A stretch of DNA of 64,000 nucleotides from Streptomyces sp. Ru62 (GTDB taxonomy: Bacteria > Actinomycetota > Actinomycetes > Streptomycetales > Streptomycetaceae), in assembly GCF_002920615.1 (NCBI RefSeq), contig NZ_PQSU01000003.1, positions 1 through 64,000 on the forward strand, read 5' to 3'. Positions 37,613-46,263 of the stretch are shown piece by piece. Made by a program: the position numbers and the translations under genes. Within the stretch, counting starts at the first letter, position 1; each line of letters starts with the position of its first letter. The notes under the pieces are model-generated. The model saw only the letters and a list, made by a program, of their open reading frames with translations. It had not been told where the DNA came from and did no database searches.

Positions 37613-38183
37613 GCCTTGCGTCCTCCACCCGCTCGTGCCCGTGCCCTCGGGCCACTTGTTCCCGCGGGAGTGCCTTGCCCTGCCTGCGTTACGGCGAACG
37701 GGTTGACGGACATGACGAGCCGGCGGACGACACGAGGGTGCGCACCACACGACATGCCGTCCGCCGACCCGCCGTTCGCCGAGGTGCGGGCAACCCCCAT
37801 GTGGCACCGCAGCAACTCAGCGAACGGCGGAACGGCCCAGACGGGGGGACCGGGTCGTTCCGCCGTCGTCAGAAGCATACGGGCGCTAGTCACTCAGTGA
37901 GTGTACGTGACGGGTACACCCACGGCCCCGAATAGTTAAGTCATGTGTTTTCAAAATGCTGGATCATGTGTGCTGAGTGGCCGCCTCCAGGGAGGCTATG
38001 GGGATCTCCCCAGGCACAACGGCTGACGCCCATGGGGTCTGCTCCATCGCGGCAGCGGGGGCCAGGAGGGAATCTGGAGTCCGTCGCGTCAGCCGCGCGA
38101 AGGCGTCCGGCCACCGGAGCGTTCCCAGGCCCGGCGGCCGGACGTCACCAGAGCACTGCAAGGGATCGAAGGTGGTTGGAACC
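37613..38183. promoter_or_regulatory. 571-nt divergent intergenic region, SDR to msrA
   Basis: No convincing gene on either strand; short open frames lack ribosome sites and coding bias. It holds a perfect 13-nt dyad CACTCAGTGAGTG at 37891-37903 of the kind bound by TetR-family proteins, and two TCATGTGT direct repeats (37941-37948 and 37964-37971) in an AT-richer stretch. No TetR gene is adjacent, so the regulator would be encoded elsewhere. Confidence 0.4.
37891..37903. promoter_or_regulatory. TetR-like operator candidate
   Basis: Perfect 6-1-6 dyad CACTCA-G-TGAGTG, 279 nt upstream of the SDR gene at 36818-37612. The pattern resembles operators of TetR-family repressors; this is inference. 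Confidence 0.4.
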
Positions 38184-38711
38184 ATGGCGACTGAGCGCGC
38201 GCTCCTGGCGGGCGGATGCTTCTGGGGCGCCCAGCAACTGCTGCGGGACCTTCCCGGCGTCCTCAGCACCCGGGTCGGATACACCGGTGGCGACACCCCG
38301 CACGCGACCTACCGCGACCACGGTGACCACGCGGAGGCGGTGGAGATCGTTTTCGATCCGCAGCGCCTGCCCTACCGTGAGCTTCTGGAATTCTTCTTCC
38401 AGTTCCACGACCCGACCACGCGGAACCGGCAGGGCAACGACATCGGGCGCAGTTACCGCTCGGCGATCTTCTACACGAGCGACGAGCAGCGGCGGACCGC
38501 GCTGCGGACCATCGCCGACATCGACGCCTCCGGACGCTGGCCGGGCAAGGTGGTGACCGAGGTGGAGCCGGCGGGCCCCTTCTGGTCCGCCGAGGAGGAG
38601 CACCAGGACTACCTGCGCAAGCATCCCGGCGGCTACACCTGCCACTGGGTGCGCCCGGAATGGCGGCTTCCCGCTGCGCAGCCGCACGAACAGCGGCCAG
38701 GAGCGGCCTGA
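38184..38711 (+). CDS. msrA: Peptide-methionine (S)-S-oxide reductase
   Basis: 175-aa MsrA that repairs oxidised methionine using thioredoxin. The catalytic motif GGCFWG contains Cys12; [13 protein letters not shown], the [13 protein letters not shown] strand, [26 protein letters not shown] and a C-terminal YTCHW with a possible resolving Cys are all typical. Start ATG 38184 is at the family position; the frame is open to 37977 without support. It is monocistronic or leads to the NTF2-like gene, with an inverted repeat at 38764-38805 between them. Confidence 0.95.
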   Translation: MATERALLAGGCFWGAQQLLRDLPGVLSTRVGYTGGDTPHATYRDHGDHAEAVEIVFDPQRLPYRELLEFFFQFHDPTTRNRQGNDIGRSYRSAIFYTSDEQRRTALRTIADIDASGRWPGKVVTEVEPAGPFWSAEEEHQDYLRKHPGGYTCHWVRPEWRLPAAQPHEQRPGAA

Positions 38712-38763
38712 CCCCCCTGTCGGCCGCGGCCCCCGGTATCACGTGGGTGGGGCTTCGCGGCTG

Positions 38764-38805
38764 GTCACCGGGCACTCGTGAGGGATGGGAAGAGTGCCCG
38801 GTGAC
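38764..38805. terminator. Inverted repeat between msrA and the NTF2-like gene
   Basis: 14-bp perfect arms (GTCACCGGGCACTC at 38764-38777 and its complement at 38792-38805) with a 14-nt loop. It is 53 nt after the msrA stop and 51 nt before the next start. A terminator is most likely; an operator is possible given the larger loop. Confidence 0.6.
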
Positions 38806-38856
38806 ACCCCCTCGCATTCCTCGCGTCTTCCCGTCCCCTCGAAGGAGAGATCAGAC

Positions 38857-39324
38857 ATGACGGAGTCGCGCCCCCCGCTCCCGCCGTTCGACCGGGAAAG
38901 CGCCTGGGCCAAGGTGCGGGCCGCCGAGGACGCGTGGAACACCCGGGATCCGCACAGGGTCGCTCTCGCCTACACGCCGGACTCGGTCTGGCGCAACCGT
39001 GACGAGTTCATCCGGGGCCGGACGGCGATCATCGAGTTCCTCACCGCCAAGTGGGAGCGGGAACTCGACTACGTGCTGCGCAAGAGCCTGTGGGCGTACG
39101 ACAGCCATCGCATCGCCGTCCGCTTCCAGTACGAGTGGCACGACCGAGAAGGCCAGTGGTTCCGCAGCTACGGCAACGAGTTGTGGGAGTTCGACGGCCA
39201 AGGACTGATGAGCAGGCGCGAGGCCAGCATCAACGACGTCGGGATCACCGAGTCCGGTCGGCGCTTCTTCGGTCCCAGGTCGGCCTCGGAGCGCGGACCC
39301 GAGCACGACTTCCCCCTTCGCTAG
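38857..39324 (+). CDS. NTF2-like protein (DUF1348)
   Basis: 155-aa protein of the NTF2-like superfamily with DUF1348 features: [45 protein letters not shown] at the N-terminus, [20 protein letters not shown], and [25 protein letters not shown]. The cone-shaped fold often binds small molecules, but the function is unknown. Start at 38857 has GAAGGAGAG upstream; the earlier in-frame start at 38785 has none. It is followed after 67 nt by a small membrane-protein gene. Confidence 0.92.
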   Translation: MTESRPPLPPFDRESAWAKVRAAEDAWNTRDPHRVALAYTPDSVWRNRDEFIRGRTAIIEFLTAKWERELDYVLRKSLWAYDSHRIAVRFQYEWHDREGQWFRSYGNELWEFDGQGLMSRREASINDVGITESGRRFFGPRSASERGPEHDFPLR

Positions 39325-39391
39325 AGGTTCGGACAGGGCCAAGCGTCCGCCCCTCACCCCTCATGCCTCGCCCCCCACTGGAGAAGACCCC

Positions 39392-39940
39392 ATGTCCAGC
39401 CGCACACCGACGATTCCGTGGACCTGGGTGGTGCTCGGCGTCTTCGCCGCATGGCTCGCGGTGGTCTGCTACTTCATCGAGCGGCAGACCACGCACACAC
39501 CGCAACAGCGCGGGGCCGTGACCTCGGCCCGGCTGCTGACCGAGGCGACGGACGCCGTCCGGGCACACGACCCGGCCGAGTTCGAGCGGTTGTTCGGCAG
39601 TGGCACCGTGGGTCCCGACTACGCACGCCGGTACTTCGACGAGTTGTTCGCGTATCCGCTCAGCGGGCTGAACCTCACCACCCTGGACAGGCAGGACACG
39701 CGTTTCCTCGTGTTACGGGCGGTGTCGTCGTACCGCTCCGTGTGTTCCGCCTGGGTGGTCCAGCAGGACGGCGGCCGGAGCGTCCTGACCGCCGTACCGT
39801 CGCTGGCCGACCCGTGTGAGCTGCCCGCGCAGCCCTCACAGCTGAATCCGCCCTTCGCCACTGTAAATGTTCATGGAGTCACCGCGCAGGAAGCCGACGA
39901 GCGTCATACCGCTCTCGTCGGCGAGGTCGCACGCCAGTGA
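39392..39940 (+). CDS. Single-pass membrane protein of unknown function
   Basis: 182-aa protein with one predicted N-terminal membrane helix (about residues 9-28, PWTWVVLGVFAAWLAVVCYF), an extracytoplasmic part with RLLTEATDAVRAHDPAEFERLFG, and two Cys (in YRSVCSAW and ADPCELP) that could pair. No family recognised. Start 39392 has GGAGAAG. The last 105 nt overlap, in antisense, the 3' end of fdhD, so either the gene truly overlaps or a shorter form is expressed. Its link to neighbours is unclear. Confidence 0.75.
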   Translation: MSSRTPTIPWTWVVLGVFAAWLAVVCYFIERQTTHTPQQRGAVTSARLLTEATDAVRAHDPAEFERLFGSGTVGPDYARRYFDELFAYPLSGLNLTTLDRQDTRFLVLRAVSSYRSVCSAWVVQQDGGRSVLTAVPSLADPCELPAQPSQLNPPFATVNVHGVTAQEADERHTALVGEVARQ

Positions 39941-40663
39941 CGACGGGGCGGAGACCGCCGCGAGAACCGGAACACCGGCCATGACGGCCTTCTGCACCAG
40001 TTCGAACGAGGCCCGCCCGGACACCATCAGCACGGCACGGGACAGCGGCAACAGGCCCTTCTGGAAGGCCCGTCCGACCAGTTTGTCGACCGCGTTGTGA
40101 CGGCCGACGTCCTCCTGGAGATCCAGCAGGGTGCCGTGTTCGTCGAAGAGCCCGGCCGCGTGCAGTCCGCCGGTCCGGGAGAACACCTTCTGCCCTTCCC
40201 GCAAGCTCTCCGGCAGGGAGGCCAGCAGTTGGGGGGTCAGGGTGAGGGAGGGGGCATCGGCCAACGGCCAGCGGGCTGTGGTCCGTACGGCGTCGAGGCT
40301 CGCCTTGCCGCACAGACCGCACGAAGAGGTGGTGTAGAAGTTGCGTTGCAAGGTGAACCGGTCCGGCGCGACGCCCTCCGCCGTCCGCACGTCGACCACG
40401 TTGTACGTGTTGCGTCCGTCCTCGGTCGCACCGGCACAGTAGGCAATGGTCCGAAGGTCCTCGACCGAGCCGAGCACACCCTCACTGACGAGGAACCCGG
40501 CCGCCAGCGCGAAGTCGTCCCCGGGTGTGCGCATCGTGATGGCCAGTGCCTCTCCGTTCAGCCGGATCTCCAGAGGCTCTTCGGCGGCCACCGTGTCCGC
40601 CCGCGCCGAAACGCTCCCCTGGCGAACCCTGACGACCCTGCGATTGACCGCTGCTCTTCCCAT
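39836..40663 (-). CDS. fdhD: Formate dehydrogenase sulfurtransferase accessory protein
   Basis: 275-aa FdhD, which carries sulfur from a cysteine desulfurase to the molybdenum cofactor of formate dehydrogenases. EEPLEIRLNGEALAITMRTPGDDFALAAGFLVSEGV, the mobile cysteine loop SSCGLCGK (Cys115 and Cys118), the DVGRHNAVDKLVG motif and the C-terminal GDSMNIYSGEGRIQL are all present. Start at 40663 (MGRAAVNRRVVRVR) fits the family and has GAGG upstream; longer starts at 40681 and 40702 lack support. It is 16 kb from the FdhF-like gene but probably serves it. The 3' end overlaps the convergent membrane-protein gene by 105 nt. Confidence 0.95.
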   Translation of the reverse strand: MGRAAVNRRVVRVRQGSVSARADTVAAEEPLEIRLNGEALAITMRTPGDDFALAAGFLVSEGVLGSVEDLRTIAYCAGATEDGRNTYNVVDVRTAEGVAPDRFTLQRNFYTTSSCGLCGKASLDAVRTTARWPLADAPSLTLTPQLLASLPESLREGQKVFSRTGGLHAAGLFDEHGTLLDLQEDVGRHNAVDKLVGRAFQKGLLPLSRAVLMVSGRASFELVQKAVMAGVPVLAAVSAPSSLACDLADESGMTLVGFLRGDSMNIYSGEGRIQL

Positions 40664-41073
40664 CGATGACGTCCTCACCATGTCCTGGATCGTTTCTCGC
40701 ACGCACTGGGCCGTGCCCCTGTGAGGTCCGCGCGGAGTGAGACAGCCGGCGTCCGGCGCTCACGCGCGTACCTGCCGGACTGGTTACCGCCGGTCTTTTC
40801 GGCCGGAGAGGTCGTGGCGTGAGAAGCCTGCCGCACGGCCGCCTGCCTCACCCCGAGCGGGGCCCCCTCTCCCCGGCCTCCCCCACGGAGCACGGCGAAC
40901 ACGGCGTCGTACCCCTTCAACGTAGACAGGTCCCGCCGCCGGAGCATCCGTCATTTGACGGCGTGCGCGGCCCTGCCGGGCGCCGGGGCCGCGCACGCCG
41001 AAGCACATGTTCGTGCGATGCCCCACGGCGCGGGGCCGGGGCACACTGCGGGACCATGGTGAAAGGAGTCGCC
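40664..41073. promoter_or_regulatory. Divergent region between fdhD and MFS gene
   Basis: 410 nt without a supported gene. It contains copy 3 of the dispersed dyad repeat (40944-40960) about 115-130 nt upstream of the MFS start. Promoters for both fdhD and the exporter must lie here. Confidence 0.5.
40944..40960. repeat. Dispersed dyad repeat, copy 3
   Basis: GCATCCGTCATTTGACG, matching the first 17 bases of the copies at 24575 and 25881, then diverging. It keeps the CGTCA-TT-TGACG dyad. Confidence 0.6.
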
Positions 41074-42570
41074 GTGAGTCCCCTGTCCCACACCAGTGCC
41101 CAGCCGGACGCCCGGCAGGCCCCCGGACCGGACCCCAACCGGTGGCACGCCCTCTGGGTCACCCTGGTCGCTGGTTTCATGATCCTTCTGGACGTGACGA
41201 TCGTGTCCGTGGCCCTGCCGTCCATGCAGCGGGACCTGAGCGCGAAGCCGTCGTCGGTGCAGTGGGTGGTGTCGGGCTACGCGCTCACCTTCGCGCTCGC
41301 CCTGGTGGTGGCGGGGCGGCTGGGCGACGCTGTCGGCCGCCGGCGGATCTTCCTTGTCGCGCTGTCCGCCTTCGTCGTGTGCAGCGCCGCAGTCGGCGCG
41401 GCCCCCACCATCGGCCTGGTCGTCGTCGCACGCCTCGCCCAGGGCGTGTCGGCCGGCTTCCTGGCACCGCAGAACTCCGCGCTGATCCAGCAGCTCTTCA
41501 CGGGCTCCGAACGCGCCCGTGCCTTCGGCCTGTTCAGCGCCACGGTGGGCATCTCCAGCGCGGTGGGCCCCATCACCGGCGGACTCATCCTCGCCCTGGC
41601 CACGGGGACGGACGGCTGGCGGTGGATCTTCTACGTCAACGTCCCCATCGGTGCGGCCGCGCTCCTCCTCGGCCGCCGCCTGCTGCCGAAGTCCGCCCCC
41701 GGCGAACGCGGGCACCTCGACCTGGTCGGGGTGGGCCTGCTGGGGGCCGGGGTCCTGGCGCTGATGCTGCCGCTCGTCGAGGCCGACTCCGGCGGGTTGC
41801 TCCGCATGTGGTGGCTGTTCCCCGTCGGCGCGCTGCTCCTGTACGGCTTCGCCCGCTGGGAGCGCCGGGTCTCCGCCCGCGGCCTGGAGCCCCTGCTGGA
41901 ACCGCAGTTGGTGCGCGGGGTCCGCGGGTACGCGGCGGGGGCCGCGCTCGCCACCGTCTACTTCGTCGGTTTCAGCGGCATCTGGCTGGTGTTCGCCCTC
42001 TACTTCCAGGACGCGCTGGGGTATTCACCGCTGGAGTCCGGACTGGCCGTGACGCCCTTCGCGTTCGGTTCCGCTGCGGCCGCCGTGGTGGCCAGCCGGC
42101 TCGTGGAGCGCCTGGGGCGGCTGCTGACGGTCCTGGGCCTCGTCGCGGTGGCGGCGGGCCTGACGGCCACCGCGCTGCTGCTGTGGCTGGTCCCGGCGGG
42201 CACCGCGATCTGGGCGGTCGTACCGGCGCTGCTGGTGAGCGGGATCGGCAGTGGCTTCGTCATCTCCCCGAACGTGACGATGACCCTGCGGGAGGTCCCC
42301 GTGCGCATGGCGGGGGTTGCGGGCGGCGCGCTCCAGACGGGCCAGCGGCTGGGCGGCGCCATCGGTACGGCCGTCCTGCCGGGGCTGTACTACCTGGCGA
42401 AGGGCGAGCACGACGGTCCGTCCGCCGCGGTCGCCCTGTCCGTGGGCGCGGGCATCCTCGCGGTGCTGGTGGCGTTGGTGCTCGCGGTCACGGACTGGCA
42501 TGCCGACCGGCGGGACGGCCCGCGGGGGACGCCACAGTCGTCCTCCGGTGAAGCTCCCTCGGACGGCTGA
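41074..42570 (+). CDS. MFS transporter, DHA2 (14-helix) drug-exporter family
   Basis: 498-aa major facilitator protein with fourteen predicted helices. Family motifs: LDVTIVSVALPSMQRDL (helix 1, DHA2 motif), QWVVSGYALTFALALVVAGRLGDAVGRRR (motif A region), GPITGGL with WRWIFYVNVPIG, and a C-terminal half ending at residue about 478. It is likely a proton-driven exporter of drugs or a metabolite; the substrate is unknown. The GTG at 41074 is preferred because AAAGGAG lies 5-6 nt upstream; an in-frame ATG at 41056 would add six residues. It is convergent with lsr2, with a 24-nt gap. Confidence 0.93.
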   Translation: MSPLSHTSAQPDARQAPGPDPNRWHALWVTLVAGFMILLDVTIVSVALPSMQRDLSAKPSSVQWVVSGYALTFALALVVAGRLGDAVGRRRIFLVALSAFVVCSAAVGAAPTIGLVVVARLAQGVSAGFLAPQNSALIQQLFTGSERARAFGLFSATVGISSAVGPITGGLILALATGTDGWRWIFYVNVPIGAAALLLGRRLLPKSAPGERGHLDLVGVGLLGAGVLALMLPLVEADSGGLLRMWWLFPVGALLLYGFARWERRVSARGLEPLLEPQLVRGVRGYAAGAALATVYFVGFSGIWLVFALYFQDALGYSPLESGLAVTPFAFGSAAAAVVASRLVERLGRLLTVLGLVAVAAGLTATALLLWLVPAGTAIWAVVPALLVSGIGSGFVISPNVTMTLREVPVRMAGVAGGALQTGQRLGGAIGTAVLPGLYYLAKGEHDGPSAAVALSVGAGILAVLVALVLAVTDWHADRRDGPRGTPQSSSGEAPSDG

Positions 42571-42594
42571 GCGAAGGCGGCCACGACGCGGACC

Positions 42595-42936
42595 CTAGCG
42601 GTCGGCCTTGGCCGCCTCGTACTGGTCGACGACGTCCTGCCGGACCAGCCCCCGGGTGTTGACCTCGATGCCCTGGCTCCTGGCCCACTCCCTGATCCGG
42701 GCAGCCTTCGACGCGTCACGCCGCACCGGCATCCGGCTGCCTCTGGGGGCACGGCCACCGGTACGACGGGCCACCTCGACGAAAGGGGCGAGCGCGTCCA
42801 GCAGCTTCTGATGGCCCTCGGGAGCCAGGTCTATCTCGTAACTGACACCGTCGATGCTGAACGAATGCGCCGAGATATCGTCGCCTGTCGCACCTGTCAG
42901 ATCATCCGTGTAAATGGTGATGGTTGCTCGCGCCAT
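42595..42936 (-). CDS. lsr2: Lsr2-family nucleoid-associated protein
   Basis: 113-aa Lsr2 homologue that coats AT-rich DNA and silences foreign genes. The N-terminal dimerisation domain (TITIYTDDLTGATGDDISAHSFSIDGVSYEIDL) and the DNA-binding C-terminal domain (ASKAARIREWARSQGIEVNTRGLVRQDVVDQYEAAK) are clear; the AT-hook-like RGR motif is replaced by NTRG, as in several paralogues. Start has GGAGGAG upstream. It sits directly beside the mobile-element cassette at 43102-46132; that suggests either a resident second Lsr2 or an element-borne one. Streptomyces often encode two. Confidence 0.93.
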   Translation of the reverse strand: MARATITIYTDDLTGATGDDISAHSFSIDGVSYEIDLAPEGHQKLLDALAPFVEVARRTGGRAPRGSRMPVRRDASKAARIREWARSQGIEVNTRGLVRQDVVDQYEAAKADR

Positions 42937-43101
42937 TGAGCATCTCCTCCGGAGGACCGCGGATTCGGCTGCAAGAACCTCGGTTACTCGGTTCTCCCGA
43001 GTATGTTAAGCCCCGTACACCGATATTACTCCCGACAAACGGGACGCGGTACGTACACCCTGGATACGGGCTGCCCTATTCACATATACGATGAATCGCT
43101 C

Positions 43102-43503
43102 TCAGAGCGGGAGAGTTATCCCGAGTTCCTGCATGGCGCTGGACGGCGGGCCGCCCTCGGAACGCTCCGTCTTGTAGCCCTTGACCCGAGCCGACAGAGT
43201 GCGTGGATCGACGGCCTCGGCGGGGGCCCCCTTGGCGTACAGCCCCTCCGGCTCGCTGTCACGGTCGTGCGGAAGCAACCAGAACACCCGGCGCCTGAAC
43301 GTCCCCGAGGAGCGTGACGGTTTCGCCTCGGTACCGAGGCAGGCGTACCCCACCATGCGCCCGTCACGGTGATACGCCGGCTTTCCCCTGCGGGTCGGCA
43401 GTCGGTCGAGACTCTGCCGGACGTAGTCCAGCTGCCCGATGTCTTCCAGCCAGACGAGGTCCGTCTCGTGGCTGATCTCGTCTTCGGTGATCAAGGAGCT
43501 CAT
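43102..43503 (-). CDS. Element-associated protein of unknown function
   Basis: 133-aa soluble protein with no family I recognise. It is acidic at the N-terminus (SSLITEDEISHETDLVWLEDIG) and basic later (KPSRSSGTFRRRVFWLLPHDRD, ARVKGYKTERSEG). Its ATG overlaps the stop of the primase-helicase gene (ATGA), so it is the third gene of the replication cassette. The pattern suggests an accessory factor of replication or immunity for the element. The 165 nt beyond it, up to lsr2, hold nothing recognisable. Confidence 0.75.
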   Translation of the reverse strand: MSSLITEDEISHETDLVWLEDIGQLDYVRQSLDRLPTRRGKPAYHRDGRMVGYACLGTEAKPSRSSGTFRRRVFWLLPHDRDSEPEGLYAKGAPAEAVDPRTLSARVKGYKTERSEGGPPSSAMQELGITLPL

Positions 43504-45020
43504 GCGACGGCTTCCCTCTCCTCGCCGGTGAGCAGACCGATACCCGGGTAGTACTTCCGCTGGTTGGACAGGATCATCTCCTTCGGCGACGCCAATCCGA
43601 CGAGTTCTCGGGCCCGTGCGGCGAAGGCACGAGAAGACATGGGTGGCACTCCCTCATTGTGGCACCAGTCCTTGTACGCCTTGTAGAGGCCCGTCTGCTC
43701 GGTCCGGAGATCGGCGGACAGGACACAGCACTCCTCGAAGAACCGGCCCGTGTGATCCTCCGTCTCGGCGTAGGCGTTCGTGGCGATCCTGACCCGCTCC
43801 GGGCCCGTGAGGTCCCGGGAGCCCGCCAGATAACGGCGTGCCCCGTCGATGAGCCAGCCTAGGATGCCGGGTCCCTCCTCCGTGACGAGGATGTCGGCCA
43901 GGTTGTCGATCTTCCGGTCGTCGGAGACCACGCGCTCGAACGGGATGAGCCGCATACGGCGCCAGAAGGCGAAGCCGCCCGTCCCGACCTCGGGACGGTG
44001 GTTGCCGAGCAGCCAGAGCTTGTGCGTGGGCTGGAAACTGAAGAAGTCCTGCCGCATACGCCGCGCCTTGATGCGGTCACCACCGGTCAGCAGCTTGACC
44101 CGGGCCTCATCGAACTTGTCCCCGGGTTTCACCTCGGAACAGACAATGACACGACGGCCGTGGAGTTCCGCCAGATCCGTGGGATGCCCTTCGTAGGGGC
44201 GGGCCATCAGGAAACCGGGCGGAGCGGCGTCGGCGTAATCCCCGAGCAGGCGCATCAAAACGTCGAGGAGAACCGACTTGCCGTTCTTTCCGGAGCCGAA
44301 GAGAAATGGAAGCACTTGGCCGCCGACATCACCGGTGACGGAATAACCGAGCAACAGCTGGAGAAAATCGATCATCTCGGTTCCCTCGGCGTCGTCGCCG
44401 AAGGTGTCGGTCAGGAAGCGGTTCCACCGGGGCGTGGCCACGTGCTGGGGGCCCACCGTGGTCGAACGGGAGTGGAAGTCCTTGTTCGGATCAGGGGCCT
44501 TGATCAGCCCGGTCTTGAGATCGACGATCCCGTCGGGCGTGCACAGGGCGTACGGATCGGCGTCGAGCCGTGCCGCGTTGAGGACCATGCCGGGGGCCGA
44601 CTTGGCCTGGGCCAGCATGGCGTTGATGCCCGCAGTGGACAGCGCGCGCTTGCGGTGCTGCTGGAGGGACGCCGAGCTGAACACACCCCGCGGATCCTGC
44701 AACGCGATGTTCTCCGCCAGGTCGCCTGCGGCCCACAGGACCGTGTCGTCCTCGTCGATCTGCCACCGGGTGGTGTCCCAGCGGTACCAGCCGATGCCGG
44801 GGACGTGCCGGTAGTCGTTGGCGTACAGCTTCACGAACAGCTTGGCGTTGCCCCTGTCCGACAGGGTGTCAGGAAGCAACCCTGCCGCGGTGACCCGTGG
44901 ATCGCTGACCCGGCCGGAGTCGTTCTGCGCCGGAAGCGGCACGGCCACCTGGCTCCGGATCTGCGCCGCCACCGCGGCGGGATCGAAGTCGAAGAGTTTC
45001 GGATTGCTCGGCGATGTCAC
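43500..45020 (-). CDS. Phage/plasmid-type primase-helicase (D5/P4 family)
   Basis: 506-aa DNA helicase of the D5/P4 superfamily 3 type. The N-terminal D5_N region (YRHVPGIGWYRWDTTRWQID, LDADPYALCTPDGIVDLKTG) is followed by Walker A GSGKNGKS (residues 242-249), a Walker B-like region (RVIVCSEVKPGDKFD), and sensor segment LWLLGNHRPEVGTGGFAFWRRMRLIPFE. It should unwind DNA at the element's origin. The GTG start at 45020 overlaps the stop of the upstream Prim-Pol gene (GTGA), and the next gene overlaps by ATGA. With the Prim-Pol protein it forms a replication initiator pair; the iteron array upstream is the probable target. Confidence 0.93.
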   Translation of the reverse strand: MTSPSNPKLFDFDPAAVAAQIRSQVAVPLPAQNDSGRVSDPRVTAAGLLPDTLSDRGNAKLFVKLYANDYRHVPGIGWYRWDTTRWQIDEDDTVLWAAGDLAENIALQDPRGVFSSASLQQHRKRALSTAGINAMLAQAKSAPGMVLNAARLDADPYALCTPDGIVDLKTGLIKAPDPNKDFHSRSTTVGPQHVATPRWNRFLTDTFGDDAEGTEMIDFLQLLLGYSVTGDVGGQVLPFLFGSGKNGKSVLLDVLMRLLGDYADAAPPGFLMARPYEGHPTDLAELHGRRVIVCSEVKPGDKFDEARVKLLTGGDRIKARRMRQDFFSFQPTHKLWLLGNHRPEVGTGGFAFWRRMRLIPFERVVSDDRKIDNLADILVTEEGPGILGWLIDGARRYLAGSRDLTGPERVRIATNAYAETEDHTGRFFEECCVLSADLRTEQTGLYKAYKDWCHNEGVPPMSSRAFAARARELVGLASPKEMILSNQRKYYPGIGLLTGEEREAVA

Positions 45021-46132
45021 AGGTGTCCCCCGCCGTGGTACAGGGGTCGTTTGGAGCCAGCCGTCAGACCGCTGCTGATGATCTGTTCGGCCCGACGGCG
45101 TTGTCCAGGCCTGACCGCCTCGGCGGCCTCGGTGAGGATGTGTTCGGCCTCCGCCTTCGTCACGCGCCCGGCTGCGACCAGGCCTCCCAGAGTGTATGCG
45201 GCGCGGTTGAGGGCCTCCGAGAAGCCGGCACCCTCCGCCAGCCTCCCGCACGCCCACACAGGCGCCAGAATGGCTTTCAGCAGCCGTTCGGCACCGGTGG
45301 CTCCCCCACCTGCCGCACGAACCGCCTGCTGCGCCCTGGGAGGCACCGGACGCGGTGCCGGGATGTTGGGTGCGGGCAGGTGCCCGGTCCGCTCCAGTTC
45401 CTGCTCCAGCCACTTCGGCAGCTCCGCCGGTTCCCGGACACTTCCGACGGGAGTGTACGTGCCCGCGGCGGTCACCGTGCCCGGGGCAACGATGTAGCCA
45501 CCATGCGCACGCACATCGACCTGCCAGGCGAGGGCACGTCCCTTGCTGGACCCTGACGAGCACTGCCAGCGACGGTAGTCCCCGGCCCGGTACCAGACGT
45601 GCATCCCGCCCGACGGGGTGCGCACCCGCAGTGTCGTCTCGTCGTCGGCGGGGCTCGCCTGGTCGCGGAGCGCCGCGAGTACGGCGAGGGTGTGGAAGCC
45701 GTTGGACAGGCCCCCGAGATCCACCTGCTCGCCGATGGCGATGCCCGGCAGGATGCGGTTCCTGTCCGGCGGCTGAACGGTGTGCGCGTCGATGTCGATG
45801 ACCACCAGGTTGGCCGGCCCGCAGGCGACCCCCACCCCGAAGTCGGGGCGGGCTCCCCACCACTGGCCGATCCGGTGCTGGTCCAGCGTCGCCGCGTGGA
45901 AGCCGTGGCACCAGCGACCGAGCGGGAGGCAGGCACACTCGGCTGCGGAGTGCGGAGTAGCCCGGCAGGCAGCGCAGTTGGCTGCGGGGGTCTTGCGCCC
46001 AGGAGCCAGCGGATGCACGGGCCAGCCTCGGCGGGCACACCAGCGGGCTGTCGCCAGGGCGGGGGGAGCGACTGAAGGCTCCCGGTAGGCCTGGTTTGAG
46101 TCGCTGGTGGAAAAGCCCAGTTCAGCGGACAT
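45017..46132 (-). CDS. Bifunctional DNA primase/polymerase (Prim-Pol)
   Basis: 371-aa protein with an archaeo-eukaryotic-type Prim-Pol domain. The segments ALATARWCARRGWPVHPLAPGRKTP, WWGARPDFGVGVACGPANLVVIDIDAHTV (catalytic acidic DID) and RVRTPSGGMHVWYRAG (with the basic and His residues) are typical. A Cys-rich stretch (NCAACRATPHSAAECACL) in the first 70 residues may bind zinc. Such RepPP-like proteins start replication of actinomycete integrative elements. Start at 46132 (MSAELGF) with AGGGGG upstream; a GTG at 46138 is possible. An iteron copy (46067-46077) lies inside the start of the gene, and the main iteron array is just upstream. It is translationally coupled to the helicase gene. 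Confidence 0.92.
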   Translation of the reverse strand: MSAELGFSTSDSNQAYREPSVAPPALATARWCARRGWPVHPLAPGRKTPAANCAACRATPHSAAECACLPLGRWCHGFHAATLDQHRIGQWWGARPDFGVGVACGPANLVVIDIDAHTVQPPDRNRILPGIAIGEQVDLGGLSNGFHTLAVLAALRDQASPADDETTLRVRTPSGGMHVWYRAGDYRRWQCSSGSSKGRALAWQVDVRAHGGYIVAPGTVTAAGTYTPVGSVREPAELPKWLEQELERTGHLPAPNIPAPRPVPPRAQQAVRAAGGGATGAERLLKAILAPVWACGRLAEGAGFSEALNRAAYTLGGLVAAGRVTKAEAEHILTEAAEAVRPGQRRRAEQIISSGLTAGSKRPLYHGGGHL

Positions 46133-46263
46133 ACACACCCCCTACCAGCGACCGAAGCTACCCAGTGACGCACACAGACTAGCGAACGTGAGCGCGGGGA
46201 GCATGGAATGCCCACCTGGGAAGACGCGGGCAAGTCGGACCGCGCGGGTCTGATGCGGTGCGG

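Noticed and set aside
37597..37893. 98-codon minus-strand frame upstream of the SDR gene
   Set aside because: GTG start without ribosome site, Arg/Pro-rich composition, no family match.
43004..43101. Attachment site of the element next to lsr2
   Set aside because: No direct repeat of this stretch was found at the other side of the element and no integrase gene is visible, so an att site cannot be supported.
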